A stretch of 64,000 nucleotides of DNA from Sipunculus nudus (lineage: Eukaryota; Annelida; Sipuncula; Golfingiida; Sipunculidae). The stretch is taken from NCBI GenBank assembly GCA_026874595.1, contig CM049309.1, positions 41,865,079-41,929,078 on the forward strand, given 5' to 3'. How positions within the stretch are numbered: the stretch's first letter is position 1; each line of letters begins with the position of its first letter. The notes beneath the pieces were generated by a model. The model made no database searches. It saw only the letters and a list, made by a program, of their open reading frames with translations, and was not told the DNA's origin. Below are positions 10,961 through 22,149 of this stretch, in pieces. The position numbers and the translations under genes are program-made.

Positions 10961-11373
10961 ATTTATTGTGGAAGCAAGTCAGTACTTCTTGTAACACTAT
11001 ACTGAAACTAGTTAACATGTAATTTTCTTACATCAATTTACATATAAGCCTGCTCAGCTGTGAAACTTTTCAGCCTGTCTTTAAATTCTAATAGTCTTAA
11101 TTAATGTTGATAAGAATTATACAAAATTTCGTATTTCATCAGTAGGCCTACGCATGTCACCTTTAACGTTAAAGTTAAAACTACAACAGATCTGGGTTAT
11201 TGTATATTGTGTCATGTTTAGTCCAACCGTTCAGAAACCAGGATTTTAAAAAATGTCGTATTCATCATAAATCGAAGAATTTTTTAATCGAAAGCTTATG
11301 TAAAATACACTTCGGCAGTGCTTTTCCCTTTAAATAGCGTTTGATAAGCACTGGTGGTAGCAGTGGTAATAAG

Positions 11374-11376
<3 letters not shown>

Positions 11377-11412
<36 letters not shown>
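11377..11412. repeat. (TA)n microsatellite
   Basis: About 17 uninterrupted TA dinucleotides. Confidence 0.95.
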
Positions 11413-11415
<3 letters not shown>

Positions 11416-12039
11416 CCCCGTGTTCTCCCCAAATCACCTCGAGCCAGCAGCCTCAGGGGTAAATTTGTTACGATGTATCACCTGTCAGCAATCTGGCTCT
11501 CTGAGCAAAGGCAAGCTTAATAATTGTTTCTGATAAGAGCATAGTATTATAAACAAGTTGTGGTTTTCATTCATAAACACAATATTTAGCTAAAATGCCT
11601 AGTCATTCGAACATATTCCTAATTGAGGCCCCGATATCGAAGTACACGTGTTTCCCTCTAATAACCACCATGCATAATTGATTTTATATGATTTTTTTTC
11701 GGCAAACATTGGAAGTTTTGGAGTTATTGAATTTTCTTTGCCTCTTTCTTCTGTGACATCTATATATACTACGCCGCGCATATCAAGTTAAGCGAAAGCT
11801 TGACCAAGTTCGGGCTCGATTGTATGAGTGGAAGTATTACAACAAAACAGCTTAAAGAAATGACCTTCGACCTTGAGGGCGGGCATGTGAGACAAATCAG
11901 ACAAAAGTTTTACTCGGCGTGTGTCAATCATCGCATTCGCTCGGCTTCATCTTGCGATTGCCATCCATAATGCCCCTTTCACACATTCACGTTTCATCGA
12001 ACGTCTTGCCGCGTTTTGCACGTTCTCGGAGAACGTGCG

Positions 12040-12345
12040 TGGTCGTAGAGGTTTGAAATGGTCGCCGCCGACGTACGCTCATTGTTGGTTCATTGTACGT
12101 TGTCATTACGTCCAGTACGTTCGACTTACGACTGGATCGCGAACATAAAGGTGCGATCCCCGTACGCTTTTAGTACGTCCACAACGCCCCCTGTACGACA
12201 TTCTCACGTTTTTAATACGCTTACTGCGATCATTTTACGCTGTATCACGTCAAACTTACGATTAATTTACGTGTACTACGTGTTTCGCGATCTTAGAACG
12301 CTCAGTACGTTTTTTGTGCGTCTTTTGTACGACTCGAGTAGCGGG
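12040..12345 (+). repeat. Subterminal TACG/ACGT motif cluster, left arm
   Basis: Short words such as GTACGTTC, TTACGTCC, AGTACGTC and GTACGAC recur every 10-20 bases. Subterminal motif clusters of this type commonly serve as transposase binding arrays in DNA transposons; that role is inferred here. A complementary cluster is in the right arm (17060-17365). Confidence 0.65.
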
Positions 12346-12507
12346 TATATATATACCCAGGGTGTTTTGAGTAGCTTTCATTTCCATTCTGACCTCAGAT
12401 TTTTGGCAATATATGTGACAATATAAGACACAGGTTTATGGCAATATATGTTGCCATTCTGACTTATTCGATCGCTGCAGAAAACCTCGCCTTGGTTTTT
12501 TTAGCGG

Positions 12508-12885
12508 ATGCAAGACGACGTTAAACGGCGCGAGTTGTGGGTGATGCCTTGGCTACAAACCAGAATACAACTCGGCCGGTAAGAGGAGCTGATGATTGAG
12601 TTGGAGTTGGCTGACCACGCAAGCTTCAAGAACTTTCTTCGCCTCGAGCCGTAAATGTTCCATAAACTGTTGGAAAGAGTTGGCCCTCGCATTTTAACGT
12701 CAACACATCTTCTGGAGGAAAGCACTGCCTCAAAGCTTGAAGCTAGCCAGCACCGTCAGTTTCTTGGCTACTGGCTACACATACAAGTCTCTGATGTACA
12801 ACTTTCGAGTGGCACACAACACCCTTGCACTGTTCATACCGGAGGTGTGTGAAGCAATTAGGCCAGACTTTTTTTAATTTTTCGG
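12508..12885 (+). pseudogene. Harbinger transposase N-terminal remnant (left arm)
   Basis: From ATG 12508 the frame reads QDDVKRRELWVMPWLQTRIQ, a stop, then ELELADHASFKNFLRLEP, a stop, then MFHKLLERVGPRI. After a frameshift it reads SLMYNFRVAHNTLALFIPEV. This is the helix-turn-helix-like N-terminal half of HARBI1-type transposases ('WVRPWL...FRNFLRM...LLE+VGPRI...LATG.SY.SL...F+V...T+...I.EVC.AI'). The catalytic domain does not follow here. Confidence 0.8.
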
Positions 12886-13194
12886 TTTACAAACCCGCCG
12901 ATCTCCGATTTCCTCATTTCAGAATAAAATAAAATTGGCATTTTGATTTTTTTCCCCTTTATATTGCGTCGCCGAATCCAGCACTGTTGTTGACAAATTA
13001 ATTGTTTAGTGACCGTGTGTATTAGATCACCTCAAACGTTAGAACTCTTATGATTGGCTAATAAGGGCACTTTCTTAATGACAGATGGAGGGTTTTAGCC
13101 AATCACAATAGGGTATCCTTGGGCCATAAATGCAATTGTTTGGCCATCAAGTAGTCAAAAGATTCAGCAGGGAAATTGAGAACATAGAACTCGA

Positions 13195-13460
13195 GTGGTC
13201 GCCACCGATTCTTCTTGGCGTTTATTGTACGTCCATACTACGTTCATTGTGCGCTCTTACTTACGTCCTCAGCGCGTCCTCGGCGTTTTCAATACATGCT
13301 CTTTACGCCCATGAAGTCCCAAGTAGGTTCTTTTCACGTTCTCTTTACGTCCAGATAGTCCGAAGAAGGTTCTCTTCACGCTCTGTGTACGTTCATGGCG
13401 TCTGTTGTACGTTATCAGCTCGTTCTTACTACGTCTTCTCGACGTTCTCAGTGCGTCTTA
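13195..13460 (+). repeat. Extra subterminal-type ACGT motif cluster
   Basis: Just inside the left arm is a further 260-base cluster of TACGTCC/ACGTTC words beginning with GAGTGGTCGCCACCG. This resembles the ATGGTCGCCGCCG start of the cluster at 12058. It has no partner inside the right arm, so it may be the end of another, nested or truncated Harbinger-type element. Confidence 0.5.
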
Positions 13461-13902
13461 TTTTTAAATAAATCTAAGGTTGTATTTAAATAAATTTTTG
13501 TAAAAAAAGTAAAATCCAAATATAGAAACGTAACAAAATAAATCATAAACTTGGTCCCAAATCCTTATTCAACAATACCCAGAAATATTACATTTTTAGA
13601 CTATGGGACAAGGGATATATATAAGGAATAATTTCTATTGAAAAGGCAAATGCACAATCAACTTTTAATTATGATATATCACAAAATTATTCACATTTTT
13701 TACACAAATTCCAATTTTGCATACGTTACAATTTTACAAAACAAAATTTCAACAAAGCAACAATTATTATTGTTTAGTGTCTCTTGTTATGAACGCAAAT
13801 TTAGCTTTAAAAATATCAATCGTTCTAGGGAAAAACTTTCAGCCATGGCACAGCTCCTACAGGGTGCGAGTAATACCTTAATAAATAGGAGACATTCTAG
13901 CT

Positions 13903-13978
13903 GGACGACTTCGGGATGGACGGCATTCCAAATGGACGTCATTCTGAATGGACGACTTACTGAATGGACGACAATCTT
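13903..13978 (+). repeat. 16-bp tandem repeat x5
   Basis: Five imperfect units of GGACGNCNTTCTGAAT lie immediately outside the 3' end of the transposase catalytic remnant. Confidence 0.75.
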
Positions 13979-14109
13979 AATACTTAATAAGGAGTTAAAG
14001 TGGGTGTAAAAGTTAACAGTGTTAAAATGATATATTACCCTAACTCTAACCCTATTCCTTGAACCTAACCCTAAAAACCTAAAACCAATACCTAGTCCTA
14101 ACCTAAAAC

Positions 14110-14945
14110 CAAGTCGTCCTTCTCGAAGTCGTCAAGCTGGAATGACACCAATAAATAATCCCTCACATGTTTTGCTGCATTTGTTGCTCTGTTGCCACGG
14201 CCTGGTTGAAAGTTCACATTTAAGTTATTTCCCTGACGCCAGGAACCAGGTATCCCCTGTATGTCATGGCTGCGTAGGAAAGCATTTTGCATAGCAGGAT
14301 AGCGTCTTCGCATAATATTTTGCAGGCAAACACAAGCTAAAGTTACACTTTCCAATTACTTTGGAGACAGTTTCAGTATAGTCATCAAACAGGCAAACCA
14401 CTGCATTAATATTCCAAAGGCGTTCTCAACCACTCTTCTGGCTCTAGTAAGCCTGTTGTTAAATATCTGCTCTTCATCTGTAAGATTATGTCGACTGTAG
14501 GGTTTCATAAGCCAGGTCCTCAAGGGGAAAGCATCATCTCCGAAAATAAAATAGGGTAGATCCTCATTACCTCCTGGTAGTGGTGTGGCTGGAGTAAAAA
14601 CAATAGTACCGTCCTCTGTTGTAGTCTTGAGTTCGCAGGTCCCGAAAATCTGACTGTCCGAACATGATCCATTAGCACCAACATCCACTTAAATGAATCT
14701 TTAGTCCTTATTATTGACGCCCTTATAGTTGTAATATGTTGATCCACCTTTCGAAGGTCAGCAGATTGCGATATGTTTGCCGTCTATATATAGCTCCGAG
14801 GCAGTGGTGAAAATTTCATCTTCTGGAGAAAAGTTCAGAAATGTCCAGCCAACCCTGGATGGTATTAGGCATGGCAAGGACTTCATTGGCATATTCCTAA
14901 ATAAGGCCAGACTTTTTTAATTCTTTGGTTTACGAACATGATTGA
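14110..14945 (-). pseudogene. Harbinger transposase catalytic (DDE) domain, broken
   Basis: The minus strand reads GWLDISELFSRR and NFHHCLGA, then after a TA-slip frameshift IDGKHIAIC, a stop, then SKGGSTYYNYKGVN. It continues with stops around the second block (VDVGANGSCSDSQIF), then LPYFIFGDDAFPL, LMKPYSR and RARRVVENAFGIL. IDGKH, VDVG and VENAFG hold the three DDE acidic residues of PIF/Harbinger (HARBI1-like) transposases. Several residues between YKG and VDVG are deleted. The best-preserved run is 14356-14688, with the C-terminal tail at 14110-14355 beyond an in-frame stop. The stops and frameshifts exclude activity. Confidence 0.88.
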
Positions 14946-16208
14946 CAAAAGTGATAGGTAAACCTGTATGAAATATATAAAATAATATATAAAAATTAAA
15001 ATATCATCATCCTCTTGAGTTTTCCACATGAATCTTGCGTGTGCCATGTTATTTCAAGCCATTCAAATGTCACCGAAGGTAAATTAATGAAAAGTAAAAG
15101 TTTAAACAGTAAAACTTATGACTTCATACACACCTGAAATAAAAATTCAGTCACTGTCCCTACCAAGTGAACTGCCTATTTTATAAAGTTTTACAAATTA
15201 AAGACCAGTCAAACACTCATAAAATACAAAATAATATATTTTTTGGTCAGATATATGCAAGGAGAAAACTAAATATTCACTGCTAGCATGATAGACTGCA
15301 GTTTTTATTTTTCAGTCGTGAATGACAATAACAATGACAATATGCGACTTGCAGCTATTCGCCTATTGTTTATCAAATGTCAACAACATGGAACTCGAGT
15401 TGTTTGATTCATGACCATGACCTTTATTTTTTGGTGTTGCGCATGTTTGACAGTCCTTTGAATATACAACAACTGCTAAAAAAGTGAGGTTTCCATTGGA
15501 GATCACATTGAATTGTTCAAATATTTAAAATTTAAAAAAAGTATTAATAATCTTTATTTATTCATCTGCATTTCTTACCACGGACGTGACAGTACGTGCC
15601 GTCACTTGGACACTGTCAATCCGGAATTCCTTTTCGGCATCCATACACATCAAAGCTTCCATCACATCCGTTTGGAACAATTAAATGAATCTTTTCAAAG
15701 TTTCTACATTTTAAATGGCTTTCATTTTAGCTTGCTTTTGTTTTGACTATAAAAATATCCGCAAAGCCAACGCTTCACATAAAACCGCGCCACTAAGACT
15801 ACAGATAGTCGGAAACATGCAGAAACCCTGAGAATTCCTTGAGTTTTCAAAGATTACATGACGACCTCATGCAGTATATAATTTCATCTGTTCGGTAATT
15901 TTCTTTTAAGCGTTACAAGACTAGGTTTTTAAGTTTTGACAAGTTATAATATTTTTAAGAGTAAACTTGTGAAACTTAGCCAATTTGCAGTAATAAATAG
16001 CGTCTGACTTTGAGTGCAATAATTAGTCTAAGAAGTAAAATTGTTTGTATATCCAGCAAGTTATTAACAGTGGCAAGCTGGTTAAGCCGCTATGCACCCA
16101 AACTAATTTTCTTTTCTAATTCAAATCTATCTATAACAAATATGTTTAACAAATATGACCTAAACGCTGGTTTGAAAATGCACTGTAGTGCAGGAAACGA
16201 ACTCTCCA
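14946..16208. other. Interior of the Harbinger element, no gene recognised
   Basis: This is AT-rich sequence with no second Harbinger gene (Myb/SANT-like) that I can recognise. A short stretch at 14903-14945 matches the sequence following the transposase remnant in the arms, but in the opposite orientation relative to coding, which suggests an internal rearrangement. Confidence 0.45.
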
Positions 16209-17433
16209 AGAATTCTCAATTTCCCTGCTGAATCTTTTGACTACTTGATGGCCAATCAATTGCATTTATGGCCCAAGGATACCCTATTGTGATTGGCTTA
16301 AACCCTCCATATGTCATTAAGAAAGTGCCCTTATTAGCTAATCATAAGAGTTCTAACGTTTGAGGTGATCTAATACACACGGTCACTAAACAATTCATTT
16401 GTCAACAACCGTGCTGGATTCGGCGACGCAATATAAAGGGGAAAAAAAGTCAAAATGCCAATATTATTTTTTTTCTGAAATGAGGAAATCGGAGGTCGGC
16501 GGGTTTGCAAACCGAAAAATTAAAAAAAGTCTGGCCTAATTGCTTCACACACCTCCGGTATGAACAGTGCAAGGGTGTTGTGTGCCACTCGAAAGTTGTA
16601 CATCAGAGACTTGTATGTGTAGCCAGTAGCCAAGAAACTGACGGTGCTGGCTAGCTTCAAGCTTTGAGGCAGTGCTTTCCTCCAGAAGATGTGTTGACGT
16701 TAAAATGCGAGGGCCAACTCTTTCCAACAGTTTATGGAACATTTACGACTCGAGGCGAAGAAAGTTCTTGAAGCTTGCGTGGTCAGCCAACTCCAACTCA
16801 ATCATCAGCTCCTCTTACCGGCCGAGTAGTATTCTGGTTTGTAGCCAAGGCATCACCCACAACTCGCGCCGTTTAACGTCGTCTTGCATCTCCTCCGCTA
16901 AAAAAACCAAGGCGAGATTTTCTGCAGCGATCGAATCAGTCAGAATGGCAATATACATTGCCACAAACCTGTGTCTTATATTGTCACATATATTGCCAAA
17001 AATTTGAGGTCAGAATGGAAATGAAAGCTACTCATAACACACTGGGTATATATATATACCCGCTACTCGAGTCGTACAAAAGACGCACAAAAAACGTACT
17101 GAGCGTTCTAAGATCGCAAAACAAGTAGTACACGTAAATTAATCGTAAGGTTGACGTGATACAGCGTAAAATGATCGCAGTAAGCGTATTAAAAACGTAA
17201 GAATGTCGTACAGGGGGCGTTGTGGACGTACTAAAAGCGCACGGGGATCGCACCTTTATGTTCGCGATCCAGTCGTTATTCGAACGTACTAGACGTAATG
17301 ACAACGTACAATGAACCAACAATGAGCGTACGTCGGCGGGGACCATTGCAAACCTCTACGACCACGCACGTTCTCCGAGAACGTGCAAAACGCGGCAAGA
17401 CGTACGATGAAACGTAAATGTGTGAAAGGGGCA
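16209..17433 (-). repeat. Right inverted arm of the Harbinger element
   Basis: This is the inverted copy of 11971-13183. It keeps the same internal stop codons in the transposase remnant as the left arm, so the arms were duplicated or gene-converted after the coding sequence died. Confidence 0.88.
16520..16889 (-). pseudogene. Harbinger transposase N-terminal remnant (right arm)
   Basis: This is the minus-strand counterpart of 12508-12885: MQDDVKRRELWVMPWLQ start, FKNFLRLE, FHKLLERVGPRI and the EVCEAI end, with the same premature stop. On this strand it lies upstream of the catalytic remnant (14945-14110), separated by about 1.6 kb. Confidence 0.8.
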
Positions 17434-17652
17434 TAACTGAACTTACTGTACTGAGCAAAAAAGCGAGCAGAAAAGTCGAAAAGAAACCGACTTTTTTCTT
17501 TCATCGCTATGAATGCAAGCGCGATGAAAAGCGTACATGGAAATGCTTTTACTTGTTTGAACTGTCTCGACCTTTCTGCACGATGAAAAGCCCGCAGAAG
17601 AGCGTACATGGAAAACGGGCCTTATAGGCATGGTGTCCATTGCTCGTATTTT

Positions 17653-19015
17653 TATGCCCCCGCCACAAAGTGGCCGGGGCATATAGTATTACCCATGTCC
17701 GTCATTCCGTCCTTCCGTCCTTCCGTCCTTCCGAAATCAAACAGTTGTACGGACTTTTTTTCGCAATGCCTGCAGATATTGGCCTGATTTTTGGTGTGTG
17801 GGCAGATATAGACCAGTTACAGTTCGCGTTTCGTCCCGGGTGACCTACTTTTGACCGTTTTACGGCTCCTGAACATAGAAAATTTCATGAAAAATATGAA
17901 ATTTCATGACAAATACACATGTACGGTTTTTTTTTCGCAATGCCTGCAGATATTGGCCTGATTTTTGGTGTGTGTGCAGATATAGACCATTTACAGATCG
18001 AGTTTGCGTTTCGTCCTGGTTGACCTAATTTTGACCGTTTTACGGCCTCTGAACCTAGAAAATTTCATGAAAAATATGAAATTTCATGACAAATACACAT
18101 GTATGGACTTTTTTTCACAGTGCCTGCAGATATTGGCCTGATTTTTGGTGTGACGGCAGATATTGACCAGTTACAGATCGAGTTCGCATTTCGTCCCGGT
18201 TGACCTACTTTTGACTGTTTTACGGCTCCTGAACATAGAAAATTTCATGTAAAATATATATTTTCATGACAAATACACTTGTACAGACTTTTCTTCACAA
18301 TACCTGCAGATATTGGCCTGATTTTTGGTGTGTGGGCAGATATAGACCAGTTACAGATCAAGTTCACGTTTTGTCCCAGTTGACCTATTTTTGACCGTTT
18401 GACGGTGCTCTAACATAGAAAATTTCATAAAAAGGTGCACATGTATGGACTTTTTTTCGCAGTGCCTGCAGATACGGGCCTGATTTTTGGTGTGTAGGCA
18501 GATATTGACCAGTTACAGATCGAGTTCTTGTTTTGTCTCAGTTGACCTACTTTTGACCATTTGACTGCTCCTGAACATAGAAAGTTTCATGAAAAATATA
18601 AATTTTCATAACAAATGCATATGTACTGACTTTTTTTCCTCAATGCCTGCAGATACCACCCTGATTTTTTTTGTGTGGGCAGATAATGACAGTTACAGAT
18701 TGAGTTTGCGTTTCATCCTGGTTGACCTACTTTTGATTGTTTTACGGCTCCTAAACATAGAAAATTTCATGAAAGACAGAAATTTTTATGGAAAATGCAC
18801 ATGTATGGACTTTTTTTCACAATGCCTGCATATCCTGGCATGATTTTTGGTGTGTTGCTTGATAATGACCCGTTACAAATCGAGTTTGCATTTTGCCCTT
18901 GTTGATCTACTTTTGACCATACGACACCTCCTTAACTTAAAAAATTTTCCAAATTTTACAAATGTTTCTAATTTGCCCAAGGCGGGGGCATTCGTGTCGT
19001 TCCGACACATCTAGT
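17653..19015 (+). mobile_element. Pearl-like / HINE-like element with 7 x about 180-bp core repeats
   Basis: It opens with an inverted repeat (ATGCCCCCGCCAC, AAA, GTGGCCGGGGCAT), then a TCCGTCCTTCCG microsatellite. Seven core units follow, with CCTGCAG-type starts at 17769, 17943, 18123, 18303, 18465, 18646 and 18825. The right end has GGCGGGGGCAT, a hairpin GTGTCG-TTC-CGACAC (18994-19008), then AT and CTAG/T. Microsatellite plus tandem cores plus a terminal hairpin matches the pearl elements of bivalves and helentron-associated elements. A hairpin followed by CTRR-T is the Helitron-type 3' end. Family assignment is by structure only. Confidence 0.7.
17769..18960 (+). repeat. About 180-bp tandem core repeats (7 units)
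   Basis: Spacings are 174, 180, 180, 162, 181 and 179 bases. Each unit contains CTGATTTTTGGTGTG, GTTGACCTACTTTTGACC and a GAAAATTTCATGAAA palindrome-rich segment. Divergence increases to the right. Confidence 0.9.
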
Positions 19016-19262
19016 TTTACACTGCAATGCGGGGTCATTTTTGCTTCACCGCATCCAGAAGAGAATTGTGTGAAAATGAGATTCACAAGCTGCAGTTTTT
19101 AATTTTTCCTGTTTACCTGCTTAGTTTAGCCTACAGATTTTCAACTAAACTTTTAAAGTACATGTTCAAAATAGTACATCCCAAACTTCATGACTCTTAT
19201 AGATTTAATACACGTAATATTTTTATAATGCTCCATGTCAAGTCCAGAACTGGATAGTCTAA

Positions 19263-19264
<2 letters not shown>
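19016..19264. other. No gene recognised
   Basis: A 76-codon open frame at 19027-19257 has no family I recognise and lies between repeats. I do not call it a gene. Confidence 0.4.
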
Positions 19265-19337
<73 letters not shown>

Positions 19338-19352
19338 GAGAGAGAGAGAGAG
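19265..19352. repeat. Compound (TA)n(GA)n microsatellite
   Basis: About 18 TA dinucleotides are followed directly by about 24 GA dinucleotides with one GT interruption. Confidence 0.95.
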
Positions 19353-19482
19353 ATAGGCCCCGAACAGTTCAGGTCTGAACTACTCTGTGTCATACTAGGG
19401 TGATCTATTGATTTGTTATGAGCTCGCCCCCTTGAAACATCACATTTTCCCCATCCGCACAATTTTATTAACCGTGTACTTA

Positions 19483-19773
19483 GGCAAAAAGAGGTATGGT
19501 TCTCAGACATATTTTGTTCAGAAATCAGTGCGGGCGGGCGGTATTTTATTTTTTACCTTTTTTGTATGTTTCAATAAAAATGCTATATGATCAGGGAAAA
19601 GCAAAAAATAATAATTTTTTTTGGCAAACAGGAAAAGCAATACATAAATTGTATTATTTATCTTCTAGAAAGATTCAAATCAAAGTAAAAACTTTTTAAT
19701 GGGGGGGGGGGGGGGGGTGTTAAAATTGACGCGGGCGGTTCCTGAGAATCATACCTTTTATTTTTTGTTGGCC
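19483..19773 (-). mobile_element. MITE copy A (about 291 bp, TTA target)
   Basis: Its ends are inverted copies: GGC...AAAAAGAGGTATGGTTCTCAG on the left and CTGAGAATCATACCTTTTATTTTTTGTTGGCC on the right. TTA precedes it at 19480-19482 and TTT follows (a decayed 3-bp duplication). Its interior matches copy B (22690-22985) in reverse orientation, including the GCGGGCGG / CCGCCCGC block and a poly-G/poly-C run. The 3-bp TTA site suggests a PIF/Harbinger-type MITE. Confidence 0.7.
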
Positions 19774-20339
19774 TTTCATTACTTATGAAGGTTGTCCTTG
19801 CATATTCAACCTTTTTTCCCGGTGTTCCTATGTGACTCTCCAGTTTGAAATTTTACCATGGTGAATTCAATGTCTGTCAAATGAAAATACATATCATGCT
19901 TGTGGTGTAATTAATGTTTTTGTTGCCGAGCCATGTAGAAAGCTGCTCCCCCCCCCCCCACATACTAGATTATTTTCTATTTACTGTATCAAACGAAAGT
20001 TTGCTTCAGAGCCTTAAATAACAAACTGCGTCTGTAATATTTGTCAAACAAATAAATAATTAATGACATACATAATCAATCATACGTTTCTTAACTTTAT
20101 TTTTTGCTTTGTATGAGTGAGTGAGTTTGCGGATGAACTGACATGTGTAACGTGTAATATATATTTTCCGGAGCCGCGACCAAGATAGGCCAGTTGTTGT
20201 CTAAACAAAACTTGTGTTGTGTGTTATGAATTGTGTCAGGAGCCATTTTACTTTTGGTACCTGGCCTTCGTATTTATGGGAAGCATGTCGGCAAGCACAA
20301 CCTTTATATTTTAATGAAACATTTGGACATGCAAGAAAC
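19774..20339. other. Intronic/intergenic sequence, nothing recognised
   Basis: There is a poly-C run near 19950. I found no coding region, RNA or element boundary I can support. Confidence 0.45.
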
Positions 20340-21640
20340 TAGAGCCGAAACCACGGGGTGGGTAACTGTTTAGCACATTGCCCTATATTTCTACGGGACC
20401 AGACCCAGGGCCATGAAGTGTGTAACGTTTTAGCACATTGCCCTAATATTTCTACGGGACCAGAGCCAGAGTCACGAAGTGTGTAACTGTTTAGCGCATT
20501 GCCCTAATATTCCTATGGGACCAGAGCCAGAGCCACGAGTCGAAATATGTAACTGTTTAGCTCATTGCCCTAATCTTTCTACGGGACCAAAGCCAGAGCC
20601 ACGAAATGTGTAAATTTTTAGCAAATTGCCCTAATATTTCTAAGGGACCTGGGCCAGAGCCACGAAGTGTGTAACTGTTTAACACATTGCCCAAATATTT
20701 CTATAGGACCAAAGCCAGAGCCACGAAATGTGTAAATTTTTAGCACATTGCCCTAATATTTCTCAAGGACCAGGGCCAGAGCCACGAAGTGTGTAACTGT
20801 TTAGCGCATTGCCATAACATTTTACTGGACAAGAGCCAAAGTCACGAAGTCAGTAACTGTTTAGCACATCGGCCTTATATTTCTACGGGACCACAGCCAG
20901 AGCCACGAAGTGTGTAACAGTTTAGCATATTGCCCTAATATTTATACGGGAACACAGCCAGAGTCATGATGTGTGTAACTATTAAGTACATTGCCCTAAT
21001 ATTTTTTAGGGACCAGAGCAAGATCCATGAAGTGTGTAACTGTTTAGCACATTGCCCTTATATTTCTGCGGGACCACAGCCAGAGCCACGAAATGTGTAA
21101 CCATTTAGCCAATTACCCTAATATTTCTACGGGAACACAGCTAAAGTCACGAAGTCAGTAACTGTTTAGCACATTGGCCTTATATTTCTACGGGACCACA
21201 GCCAGAGCCACGAAGTGTGTAACTGTTTAGCACATAGCCCTAATATTTCTATGGCACCACAGCCAGAGCCACGAAATGTGTAACCTTTTAGCCAATGACC
21301 CTAATATTTCTACGTGAACACAGCCAGAGCCACGAAGTCAGTAACTGTTTAGCACATCGGCCTTATATTTCTACGGGAACACAGCCAGAGCCACGAAGTC
21401 AGTAACTTTTTAGCACATCGGCCTTATATTTCTACGGGACCATAGCCAGAGCCATGAAGTGTGTATAACCGTTTAGCACATTTTCCTCATATTTCTACGG
21501 CACCAGAATCAGAGCCACGAGCTGTTTGTAACTGTTTAGCAGACTATTCTTTTATTTCTACGGCACCCGAGATCTTTTTCTCCATTGCCCTAATATTTCC
21601 TCGAGACCAGAGCCGGAGCCACGAGGTGTTTGACATAGCC
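20340..21640 (+). repeat. 61-bp satellite derived from exon 2 acceptor region
   Basis: About 20 imperfect units of about 61 bp carry the words TTTAGCACATTGCCCTAAT, ATTTCTACGGGACCA and GAGCCAGAGCCACGAAG. The order ACATTGCCCT - ATATTTC - ACGGGAC - GAGCCAG - GCC is that of the exon 2 acceptor and first codons in copies 1 and 3. The array ends directly at the exon 2 relic of copy 2. The derivation is my inference from shared words in the same order. Confidence 0.75.
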
Positions 21641-21653
21641 CTGATAATTCCAG

Positions 21654-21845
21654 GAAAAATACCGACACGGGACTTTAGCTTGGGGCGGCCTTCTCTGTTT
21701 ACTATAAACGGAAGCTTGTCGTTCAGTACACCGGAGGGTACGCGGACCGGGAGGGAGGTCGACCATGGGACGACAAAATCTTATCCATAGCCTTCAGCAG
21801 TACAAAAGGTGTCACAGCCATCATTATGGCCATGCTGGTGGACAG
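21654..21845 (+). pseudogene. Copy 2 exon 2 relic (SxxK motif kept, TAG inside)
   Basis: The length is 192 bp, the same as in the intact copies, with acceptor ATTCCAG and donor CAG/GTACAC. The frame reads GL[24 protein letters not shown], with the stop at 21676-21678, and still contains SSTKG. Confidence 0.88.
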
Positions 21846-22149
21846 GTACACAGTTATATATACTTATTTGCCTTATTTGCCTAGACATCGTATAGGGAGG
21901 TACAGATGTATGGACAGCCCCATCTGCTCCTCCGGAAAAGGCCTCCCCCATATGAAAATATTATAATGTTCTTGGCTCCCACCATATATATATATATACT
22001 TATTCCCCATTTTTTATCCACGGGTGACATAGAATCCCTCTCCCAACACATTGATAGAAATTAGTTATGATTTGAATCCATAAAATATGAATTATTATAA
22101 TAAGTTTTATTGACAATTTCGTTTACGTTTAAAACGTAATAAGGTTTGA

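Larger units (their letters stand above)
11971..13183 (+). repeat. Left inverted arm of the Harbinger element
   Basis: The arm pairs with 16209-17433 (coordinate sums stay at 29392-29404, meaning only small indels). The outer 300-400 bases are dense in TACGT/ACGTTC words. The inner part holds the transposase N-terminal remnant. Confidence 0.88.
11971..17433 (-). mobile_element. PIF/Harbinger element with about 1.2-kb inverted terminal arms
   Basis: The element begins TGCCCCTTTCACAC at 11971 and ends with the complement GTGTGAAAGGGGCA at 17433, flanked by TAA at 11968-11970 and 17434-17436. A 3-bp TAA/TTA target duplication is characteristic of PIF/Harbinger. The arms (11971-13183 and 16209-17433) are inverted copies over about 1.2 kb with few differences. 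Both arms contain the N-terminal part of a Harbinger transposase. The catalytic part lies once in the centre on the minus strand (14110-14945). All coding parts carry stops or frameshifts, so the copy is non-autonomous now. It lies between exon 1 and exon 2 relics of gene copy 2. Confidence 0.88.

Noticed and set aside
14030-14110. Interstitial telomere-like CCCTAA repeats
   Set aside because: Only a few degenerate CCTAACCC-type words occur among AT-rich sequence inside a transposon. There is no regular hexamer array.
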